From assembly GCA_919901855.1 (NCBI GenBank), contig CAKKQC010000019.1, positions 33,653 to 97,652 on the forward strand: a stretch of 64,000 bases of DNA, in the 5' to 3' direction. Positions within the stretch are counted from its first letter, which is position 1; every line of letters begins with the position of its first letter. The translations under genes and the position numbers were made by a program. Origin of the DNA: a bacterium. Its GTDB lineage: Bacteria > Oederibacteriota > CAKKQC01. Positions 1 through 6,357 of this stretch are shown in pieces. The notes under the pieces were generated by a model. It ran no database searches. It had not been told where the DNA came from and saw nothing but the letters and a program-made list of their open reading frames with translations.

Positions 1-434
1 TCCTTGAGCTGTTCCTTCCCCTCCGGCGTGCTCACGTCCCGGAAGGTCTTCCCGGACATCTCGCTGATGACGAGGTCCTCGATGAAGGGCATGCGCGCCT
101 TCGCCTCGGTGACGAAGTCGCCGAGCTCCTTCTCCTCGAGCCCCTCGGTGCTCAACTCCACCGTGATGGCGGCCTTGACGTAGTGGTTCATCTCGCCCAG
201 GTTGTAGACCTGGTCCGTCAGCACCATCGCCGGCCCGGGCATCTTCCCCTTGTCCTCGACGGGCTTGGGGGCCCTGACGTTCAGCTTCGTCATCATCAGC
301 ATGACGCCGACCCCGATCGAGGCCAGCAGGAGAACGGCGCTGATGCTGTTGATCGTGATCAGCGAGGTCAGGACGCGCCGGGCTCGCTTCTCCTCGGGCG
401 AGACCTGCTGGGCGGCGGCGACCGGCGGCGGCAC
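1..434 (-). CDS. fliL: Flagellar basal-body-associated protein FliL (3' end beyond window)
   Basis: The frame opens at a GTG 3 bp after the motB stop and stays open to the window edge, giving about 144 residues. A short Pro/Ala/Glu-rich cytoplasmic N-terminus is followed by one hydrophobic segment (about residues 25-50). A periplasmic region follows with the FliL-type pattern around 'VYNLGEMNHYVKAAI' and a later 'EGKEQLK'. FliL is a single-pass inner-membrane protein that surrounds the stator units and supports torque. Its position straight after motA-motB is the usual one and implies co-translation with motB. The C-terminus is missing because the window ends. Identification rests on layout, topology and context. 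Confidence 0.85.
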   Translation of the reverse strand, partial: MPPPVAAAQQVSPEEKRARRVLTSLITINSISAVLLLASIGVGVMLMMTKLNVRAPKPVEDKGKMPGPAMVLTDQVYNLGEMNHYVKAAITVELSTEGLEEKELGDFVTEAKARMPFIEDLVISEMSGKTFRDVSTPEGKEQLK

Positions 435-437
435 GGG

Positions 438-1328
438 TTACTTCCCCCCCGGCAGCGGCGGAGCGGAGGGAACCGGCGGCGCTCCCGGAAGCGGCGGAGC
501 AGCACGACCCGGCACCGGCGGCGCCGGCGGCGCGGACGCCGACGGAACCGCAGGCAAGGCGGATGGAGCCGCAGGGATCGCGGGGGTTCCGGCTTCCGCC
601 GTAACCCCTCCCGCAGGAGCCGCCTTCTCGCCCACGCCCTCGAGGATGACGATGTCGATCCGGCGGTTGCGGGTGCGGGAAGCTGCCCCAGTGTTGGGCA
701 CGACGGGGTGAAACTCGGCGTACCCTGCCGCGGAGAGCGAGGCCGGCGGCACCCGACCCTTCTCGATCAGGTACCTGACCACCTGGGTCGCGCGCTCGCT
801 CGAAAGCTCCCAGTTGCTCACGTACCGGCCACCCCCGCGCATGCGGAGGTCGTCCGTGTGACCCTCGACCGCGACCGGACGCCCGGCGTCGCGCAGGGGC
901 CCCGCCAGGGCGTCCAGGATCGACTTCATCTCGGGCTTGAGCTCCGTACTCGCCGGATCGAACAACACGTTGTCCGTCATGAGGCGCACGACGATCCCCC
1001 GCTCGTTGCGGAACACTTTCGCCACCTCACGACCGCCCCCGGCGCCCTCGACGGCCGCCGCGAGCCTCGGAACGAGATCCGGAATGAGCTGGTCCCCGCT
1101 GCCCTGCAGGAACGTCGGGCCCTGCGTGAGCACGCCGCCAAACGCGGCGCGCAGGAGCTGGGCCAGCTCCTTGAACTTCGCGGCGTCGATCTTGCTCATC
1201 GAGTAGAGCATGATGAACAGGATCAGGAGCAGGGTGACGAGGTCGGAGTAGGTCAGCAACCATCGCATCCCGCCGGCCGCATCGTGGCCGCCGCCCCCTC
1301 CATGATCGCCGCCCTTCTTCCTCGCCAT
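438..1328 (-). CDS. motB: Flagellar motor stator protein MotB
   Basis: This is the peptidoglycan-anchored stator subunit that pairs with MotA to form the ion channel driving flagellar rotation. The 296-residue product has a Gly/His-rich cytoplasmic N-terminus and one membrane helix (about residues 24-45). That helix carries the ion-binding aspartate in the motif 'TYSDL' (Asp29). A periplasmic OmpA-like peptidoglycan-binding domain follows (about 110-230, with 'VEGHTDDLR'). The last 60 or so residues are an Ala/Pro-rich tail not typical of MotB. The gene starts 12 bp after motA and ends 3 bp before fliL. Whether the channel carries protons or sodium cannot be told from this sequence alone. Confidence 0.95.
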   Translation of the reverse strand: MARKKGGDHGGGGGHDAAGGMRWLLTYSDLVTLLLILFIMLYSMSKIDAAKFKELAQLLRAAFGGVLTQGPTFLQGSGDQLIPDLVPRLAAAVEGAGGGREVAKVFRNERGIVVRLMTDNVLFDPASTELKPEMKSILDALAGPLRDAGRPVAVEGHTDDLRMRGGGRYVSNWELSSERATQVVRYLIEKGRVPPASLSAAGYAEFHPVVPNTGAASRTRNRRIDIVILEGVGEKAAPAGGVTAEAGTPAIPAAPSALPAVPSASAPPAPPVPGRAAPPLPGAPPVPSAPPLPGGK

Positions 1329-1339
1329 GACGATTCAAC

Positions 1340-2176
1340 CTACTTCTTCGCCGCAGCGGCGGGAGCGGCAGGAGCCGCTTCCTTCTCGTCGCGTCCACCG
1401 CCGGCGATGGCCACCGCCCGCAGCTTGGGCGGCAGGAACGCCTTGAGCTTCTCTTCCACGATGCGCGGGTTGTCTCCCGCGGAGATCGAACAGACCCCCT
1501 CGATCATCATCTCGCGGAGGAGGATCTCCTCCTCGCTCCGGACCTTGAGCTTGCCCGCCAGGGGCAGCCAGACCAGGTTCGCCGTCCCGATGCCCAGCAG
1601 GGTCGCGCCGAACGCGGTCGAGATACCCTTGACCATCGCCGCCGGGTCGTCGAGCCCGCGGGCGAGCAGGTCGATGAGTCCCATGACGGTGCCGACGATG
1701 CCCAGCGTCGGAGAGTAGCCGCCCATCGCGGTGAAGATGTCGCCCCCCTGCTTGTGCCGCGACTGCAGGAAGCTGAGGTCCGTCTCCATGATGTGGCGGA
1801 CCAGCTCGATGTCGGTTCCGTCGACCACGAGCTGCATGCCCTTCTGGAGGAACTTGTCCTCGAGCTGGTTGACGTCCTCTTCCAGGCCCAGCAGACCCTC
1901 GCGACGGGCCTTGCTCGCGAAGTTGACCAGCGTGCCGATCGTGCCCGTATAGTCGACCTCGCCGCGGCTGAAGAACGCGTTGCGCATCACGCTGGTGAAC
2001 CCGTTGATGAAGACCGGCATCGGGAACGAGAACATCGTGGCGCCGATCGTGCCGCCGAAGATGATGAACATGGCGTCCAGATGGAAGAACGCCCTGACGT
2101 CGCCGCCCACGAGCAGCACGGCGATGAGCAGGGATCCGAACGAGATGGCCAGACCGCCGATCGATGCGATATCCAT
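1340..2176 (-). CDS. motA: Flagellar motor stator protein MotA
   Basis: MotA is the membrane subunit of the stator and contacts FliG through its cytoplasmic loop. The 278-residue protein shows two N-terminal hydrophobic segments (about residues 4-24 and 33-52). A long cytoplasmic loop follows, then two more membrane segments, the first at 'SPTLGIVGTVMGLI', which is the characteristic MotA/TolQ/ExbB proton-channel region. The C-terminus ends in an Ala/Lys tail. Length and topology match the family. It lies between flbD and motB in the order flgE-flbD-motA-motB-fliL. Confidence 0.96.
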   Translation of the reverse strand: MDIASIGGLAISFGSLLIAVLLVGGDVRAFFHLDAMFIIFGGTIGATMFSFPMPVFINGFTSVMRNAFFSRGEVDYTGTIGTLVNFASKARREGLLGLEEDVNQLEDKFLQKGMQLVVDGTDIELVRHIMETDLSFLQSRHKQGGDIFTAMGGYSPTLGIVGTVMGLIDLLARGLDDPAAMVKGISTAFGATLLGIGTANLVWLPLAGKLKVRSEEEILLREMMIEGVCSISAGDNPRIVEEKLKAFLPPKLRAVAIAGGGRDEKEAAPAAPAAAAKK

Positions 2177-2203
2177 GTCTGCCTTACGTCCTCCCTCGAG
2201 TCG

Positions 2204-2413
2204 TCATGAGGCGTTCGCCGCCGTCTTGATCAGTGGTAGCGCGCGCCTCCGGTACTCCAGGGCGCGCCGGATGACCTCGTCCACTGACTCCCGAATCACG
2301 AGCTTCTTGCCGGTGGTCGTGGAGATGATCGTCTCCGGCGTGGCTTCCACGAACTCGACGAGATCGGCATTCACCACCACTTCCCGATTGTCCAGCCGGG
2401 TCACCTTGATCAC
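2204..2413 (-). CDS. flbD: Flagellar protein FlbD
   Basis: This is a small (69 aa) FlbD-family protein of unknown biochemical role, usually encoded between flgE and motA. The sequence contains the family core 'IKVTRLDNREVVVNADL', then 'EATPETIISTTTGKKL' and 'ESVDEVIRRALEY'. I chose the GTG at 2413 because family members begin at this Ile-Lys-Val-Thr segment and a GGAG lies 8 nt upstream. An ATG at 2452 would add 13 residues ('MKLWLNVECGDTP') that are not typical. A strong hairpin separates it from flgE upstream, so flbD-motAB-fliL may form its own transcription unit. Confidence 0.85.
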   Translation of the reverse strand: MIKVTRLDNREVVVNADLVEFVEATPETIISTTTGKKLVIRESVDEVIRRALEYRRRALPLIKTAANAS

Positions 2414-2519
2414 CGGAGTGTCTCCACATTCTACATTCAACCACAGCTTCATCTATTTCTCAACCCCTGTGCAATCCGTTGTCAGACCCTTGATAGAACC
2501 CCCGCCCCGGACAGACGGA

Positions 2520-2549
2520 GCCCGGGGCGCCGTATGAGGCGCCCCGGGC
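2520..2549 (-). terminator. Perfect 12-bp GC hairpin after flgE
   Basis: The 12 bases 2520-2531 are exactly complementary to 2538-2549 with a 6-base loop, and every stem base is G or C. It begins 19 bp past the flgE stop codon and lies before flbD. On the transcribed strand the stem is followed by a mixed C/T run rather than a clean U tract. It could be an intrinsic-like terminator, a partial attenuator or an mRNA-stabilising structure. Confidence 0.6.
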
Positions 2550-2568
2550 CCGTCATTGGTCACCCGCC

Positions 2569-5190
2569 TTAGCGAGCCAGGTTAACCAGCGTGTCCAGAA
2601 TCCGGTCGGAGGTGGTCACGAGCCGCGCGTTCACCTCGAAGCCCCGCTGAGCCACGATCATGTTCGTGAGCTCCTCGGAAAGGTCCACGTTGCTCTGCTC
2701 CAGCACTCCGCTGATCACCGCGCCGCGGCCCTGCGACAGGGCTTCACCCTTGACGGCCGACCCCGAGTTCGAGGTCTCCGTCCAATGGGTGTCACCCGCC
2801 TTGGCCAGGCCGGCCGGGTTGGTGAAGTTCGCCACGGCGATCCGGGCCAGCTCCTGGTAAATGGTGCTGCCGTCCGTCGTATTGAACGTCCCGATCACCG
2901 TCCCGTCGGTCGTCACGCTGACGCCAGAGAGGGTTCCCTCCCCGTAGCCGTCCTGCGACTCCATACGGGCCGCGAACTTGGGGGTGTAGATCGTGTGCTC
3001 CGCATTCCAAGTACCCGTCGCGTCCTGGGTCAGCCCGTCGCGCAGTCCGTATGTAGTCCGGACCACCCGCGGATCCCAGGGCATCTCGAGGTCGGAGGCG
3101 CGGTCGCCGAAGGCGGCACCCGATCCACCCGGAACGGTGATATCCGTGCCGTCGAAGTTCGAGCCGTCGAGGTGCGCTCCGTCCATGACCCCGTCGCCCG
3201 TTCCGACAGGAGTCGAGTAGGCCGTAAGCGAAACCAGATGCGCCTCCTCGTACTCCGTGTTCGTCCCGGTCGCTGGCCCGTCGGGAGGCACGGGAGCGTT
3301 CAACTGGCCCTGCGTGGTCGGAAGTCCGCCGGTCGCCCAGTTAGCCGAAACCATGCTGGCGGCATCGTCGGCCCGGTCGAAGTCGGCCTGCGTGATCACG
3401 CTCACCGTCCCCCAATCGATATTGAAGGACTGCACGTACCACTGCTGGACTGAGTTGATCGTGTTCCCGACCCCGCTCCCCGCCAGAAGCGTGGGTGACG
3501 CCTGGGTCGAAGACTGCATCCCGGCAACGTCCAGATTCACCAGCCGGCCCGGGGTGTCGAACGCCGGCGGAACCGGCGACCCCGCGGGAACGTTCTGGTA
3601 CACGAGGACGATCGAGTTCTTGTTCAGCTCGAATGCGTCCCGGGCCGGCGTTGTCGCCGGCGCCACGGTACCAACCACGCCCGTTATTGAACCGCTGTCG
3701 CCGGTTCCCGCACCGGGGATCGCCCCGATATTCGGCTCGTTCATCCAGAGCATGACGGGCACGCCCGGGTTGTCGAACGGCACATTGTCAATGGCACCGT
3801 CCAGAAGCGGCAGCCCCGCCACGGTGTCGACGCTGTCCTGGCTGAACGGCGCGACCGACGCGGACGCATCCCCCCTGAAGTCTCCTGCCGCAACCGTCGC
3901 ACCCTCGAACCCGATCGTCGTCGAGTTGTGCGGATCCAGGTCGGCGATGTCCGCCCAGAGGTCGTTGTTGAACGCCGCGGTGTTGATCGGATTCTGCACC
4001 AGGAGCGGATCGTTCACCGTATCGTTCGGGCCCTCGGGCAGGTTCACGAACCCGGCGGTCGGCGGCATCATCGCCGTCGTCGGCAGGTCGTTCCCCCCCG
4101 GAATGTTCGGGTCGTTCGCGGCAAGCTGGTCGTACCGGGTGCCGAAGTGCTCGGCGTTCCGGTCCGCGTACGTAACCCAGTCCAGCGACCCGTTCGTGTT
4201 GAAGTGGATGAGCCCGCTGGAAGACGCCCGCACGAACGCCCCCGTGATCGGGTCCGTGTAGGTCGAGTTGTCCAGCGCGAGGTGCACGGTCGTGTCGGCT
4301 TGGTCCGTGTCAACCGTCCACGCCCACGTGTTGTTGTCGTAGTTCTCGCCCAACGCCGCCTCCGGAATCTGGGTCCCGCTGAGGTTCGTCAGCGTCGCCG
4401 TCATCTGGTGCGCGTTGCCAAGCGAGTCGTACACGGTGAACGCCATCTGCGTCTGCCCCACCGTGTACTGGTGTGCTCCCTCTGTCGGAGCCGTCGGCAC
4501 CGGCCCGGGGGGGTTGGGTGTCCCCGGCGTGTAGTCGTACGCCGTGAGCTGCGTGGTTCCGTCCACGCCGGCCGAGTTGATCAGGTTCGCCGCGTTCGCC
4601 CCCGCGTCCAGGTTGCCCACGAGGTTGACCTGCGTCGTCTCGTGCGCCTGAAGCGTGGACCCCGACGGGATCCTGATGTTCCCGATCTCGGTCGTCTTCG
4701 TGGAATCGACCTGGAGAATCCCGAGGGTATCGACCACTCCAATGGTCGAGGTCGGCAAGCTTGCCGACCACCCCTGGACGATGCCCCCGCTCGGATCGAC
4801 GAGGTTCCCGTTGCCGTCGAACCGGAAGTTGCCCGCCCGTGTGTAGAGGGTGGACGTCCCGGTCTTCGTGATGAAGAACCCGTCTCCGTTGATTGCCATG
4901 TCCGTGGCGATCCCCGTCGTCTGCAGGGTTCCCTGAGTGAACCTTGTATCGACTGATGCCACGGCCACTCCCGTGCCCGACTGGACGGGGTTCATACCCC
5001 CCACGTTCGTCGAGCCGTTGTAGCCGCTTGCGCCCGCAATCGTCTGGGAGAGCAAGTCCCTGAACATGACACGCCCGGACTTGAATCCGATCGTGTTCAC
5101 GTTCGCAACGTTGTTGGAAATGACATCCAACATCGTCTGGTGGTTGCGCATCCCAGTGATCGCGGTGAACAGACTGCTCACCAGCGCCAT
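2569..5190 (-). CDS. flgE: Flagellar hook protein FlgE, enlarged
   Basis: FlgE polymerises into the curved hook joining rod and filament. The N-terminus ('MALVSSLFTAITGMRNHQ', then 'SNNVANVNTIGFK') and the C-terminus ('SNVDLSEELTNMIVAQRGFE', then 'ILDTLVNLAR') are the conserved amphipathic D0/D1 segments of hook/rod proteins. The protein is 873 residues, roughly twice the usual 400 or so. The extra length lies in the middle (about residues 190-740) and is rich in Asp, Pro, Thr and Gly, consistent with enlarged surface-exposed domains. The ATG is preceded by AAGGAGG. A terminator-like hairpin follows the gene. Confidence 0.95.
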   Translation of the reverse strand: MALVSSLFTAITGMRNHQTMLDVISNNVANVNTIGFKSGRVMFRDLLSQTIAGASGYNGSTNVGGMNPVQSGTGVAVASVDTRFTQGTLQTTGIATDMAINGDGFFITKTGTSTLYTRAGNFRFDGNGNLVDPSGGIVQGWSASLPTSTIGVVDTLGILQVDSTKTTEIGNIRIPSGSTLQAHETTQVNLVGNLDAGANAANLINSAGVDGTTQLTAYDYTPGTPNPPGPVPTAPTEGAHQYTVGQTQMAFTVYDSLGNAHQMTATLTNLSGTQIPEAALGENYDNNTWAWTVDTDQADTTVHLALDNSTYTDPITGAFVRASSSGLIHFNTNGSLDWVTYADRNAEHFGTRYDQLAANDPNIPGGNDLPTTAMMPPTAGFVNLPEGPNDTVNDPLLVQNPINTAAFNNDLWADIADLDPHNSTTIGFEGATVAAGDFRGDASASVAPFSQDSVDTVAGLPLLDGAIDNVPFDNPGVPVMLWMNEPNIGAIPGAGTGDSGSITGVVGTVAPATTPARDAFELNKNSIVLVYQNVPAGSPVPPAFDTPGRLVNLDVAGMQSSTQASPTLLAGSGVGNTINSVQQWYVQSFNIDWGTVSVITQADFDRADDAASMVSANWATGGLPTTQGQLNAPVPPDGPATGTNTEYEEAHLVSLTAYSTPVGTGDGVMDGAHLDGSNFDGTDITVPGGSGAAFGDRASDLEMPWDPRVVRTTYGLRDGLTQDATGTWNAEHTIYTPKFAARMESQDGYGEGTLSGVSVTTDGTVIGTFNTTDGSTIYQELARIAVANFTNPAGLAKAGDTHWTETSNSGSAVKGEALSQGRGAVISGVLEQSNVDLSEELTNMIVAQRGFEVNARLVTTSDRILDTLVNLAR

Positions 5191-5239
5191 GGTTGACCTC
5201 CTTGATTAGCTTCCGCCTGGTACCTGGCGAAAGGTTCAA

Positions 5240-5264
5240 GGCCCCCCCGAAACGGGGTCCGGCC
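5240..5264 (-). other. Hairpin in the flgE 5' leader
   Basis: GGCC at 5240-5243 pairs with 5261-5264, and CCCCG at 5245-5249 pairs with CGGGG at 5253-5257 around an AAA loop. It lies in the 178-bp gap between the upstream flagellar-operon gene (ending at 5369) and flgE, 50 bp before the flgE start. It may end or attenuate transcription of the upstream genes, or shape the hook mRNA leader. I found no convincing sigma54, sigma28 or sigma70 promoter in this gap. Confidence 0.4.
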
Positions 5265-5368
5265 TTGTGAAACTCCCACGGCCTCACCGAGGAATGCCTG
5301 CCGGCAGCCGAACTTCACTTCCTGGCAGCGGTGACCCCAGTGCGATCCGTGTATACCTACAATACCGT

Positions 5369-5770
5369 TCATAGAATCACCGCACTGTCGATGTTGGTGA
5401 ACACGTTTTCCTTCATGTGAGCCGGATCCACCACCGTGATGACCGTGCGGTTCCTGATACTGACTACGAACGCGGCCTTGTTGCTGAGCAACAGGGATTC
5501 CTGCGAGCCCTTGGCGGCCGCCCGGCGGACGCCGTCGTCGATCTGGGCCATGTCGCCCGGCGTCAGATTGATCGAACGCATCCGGAGACGGTCCTGCGCG
5601 TGTGCCGAGAACTTGACGCCCTCGGCCGTCGTCAGGAGCTGCTGCTGGAGGATCTCGGCGAACGACGGGGCGCCGGGGACCGCGGCCTGCGGCCGCGTCC
5701 CGCGAGCCACTCCCGGTTGCCCCGGTCCCTGGACCGGAGGCAGACCCGCCGGATTCAGTGGTTCAACCAT
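5369..5770 (-). CDS. Flagellar operon protein (TIGR02530-like)
   Basis: This 133-residue protein resembles the uncharacterised 'flagellar operon protein' family found between flgD and flgE in many Firmicutes and deep-branching diderms. The N-terminal third is Pro/Ala/Gly-rich. The conserved C-terminal part contains 'FSAHAQDRLRMRSI', then a predicted helix-strand region ending in 'NRTVITVVDPAHMKENVFTNI'. The start at 5770 lies 2 bp after the flgD stop. Its function is not established; hook-assembly assistance is a guess from synteny only. Confidence 0.8.
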   Translation of the reverse strand: MVEPLNPAGLPPVQGPGQPGVARGTRPQAAVPGAPSFAEILQQQLLTTAEGVKFSAHAQDRLRMRSINLTPGDMAQIDDGVRRAAAKGSQESLLLSNKAAFVVSIRNRTVITVVDPAHMKENVFTNIDSAVIL

Positions 5771-5771
5771 G

Positions 5772-6341
5772 TCAGATACTGACCTCCAGGATGTCCCACA
5801 TGCCAATCTTGGAGCCGTCTTCCAGGGTCAAGACCGGGTTGGCGCCCGTCGAGACCGACGCGACCTGGTGCGACACGATAGTGCCATCGGCCGCCGCGAA
5901 TCTGACGCGCCGCCCGAGCATCGAGATCGAGTCGATCGTGCTGTAAGTATTCGCATCCGTAACCCGCTGAACGTCCTTTAGCGCGACAAGAGAGCCGTCC
6001 TCCAGCGTCAACACCGGATCCTGACCGGTCGAGACGCCCGTAACCCGCCCCGTGATCAGCGAGCCGTCGGTGGCGGTCGCGGACACGACCTTCCCCACCA
6101 TCGAGATCGACTGCATGCCGGTAAACGCCTCCGACATCTGGAGCGACTGCTCGAGCTGCGAGAACTGGGCCATCTGCGCGATCATCTCCGTGTTGTCCAT
6201 CGGGTTGAGGGGATCCTGGTACTTCATCTGCGCCACCAGCATCGCCAGGAAGTCGCTCTTCCCGAGTCTTCCGTTGGCTTCCGTCGTCACCTTCCCGGTC
6301 GACTGCGCGTACAGCCCGACCGGATCGACTGTCAATGACAT
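5772..6341 (-). CDS. flgD: Flagellar hook assembly (hook cap) protein FlgD
   Basis: FlgD caps the growing hook and is required for FlgE polymerisation. The 189-residue product starts 'MSLTVDPVGLYAQ'. It contains the diagnostic N-terminal motif 'KSDFLAMLVAQMKYQDPLNP' (about residues 28-47) and 'TEMIAQMAQFSQLEQ'. The C-terminal half holds two similar segments, each reading 'ISM.G..V.....DG' then 'ST G..PVLTLEDGS', about 60 residues apart, which looks like an internal duplication of a beta-rich unit. It is followed at once by the TIGR02530-like gene and lies 16 bp after fliK. Confidence 0.95.
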   Translation of the reverse strand: MSLTVDPVGLYAQSTGKVTTEANGRLGKSDFLAMLVAQMKYQDPLNPMDNTEMIAQMAQFSQLEQSLQMSEAFTGMQSISMVGKVVSATATDGSLITGRVTGVSTGQDPVLTLEDGSLVALKDVQRVTDANTYSTIDSISMLGRRVRFAAADGTIVSHQVASVSTGANPVLTLEDGSKIGMWDILEVSI

Positions 6342-6357
6342 TGTCCCTGCTCCTTTC

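Noticed and set aside
183..1718. Plus-strand 511-codon open frame across motB/motA
   Set aside because: It is antisense to two well-supported flagellar genes, Arg/Gly/Ser-rich by composition, and has no recognisable domain. It is a high-GC shadow frame, like the other long plus-strand frames in this window.
5191..5368. c-di-GMP (GEMM) riboswitch in the flgE leader
   Set aside because: The gap is long enough and the context fits, but the conserved GEMM core sequences are absent. Only a simple G/C hairpin is visible.
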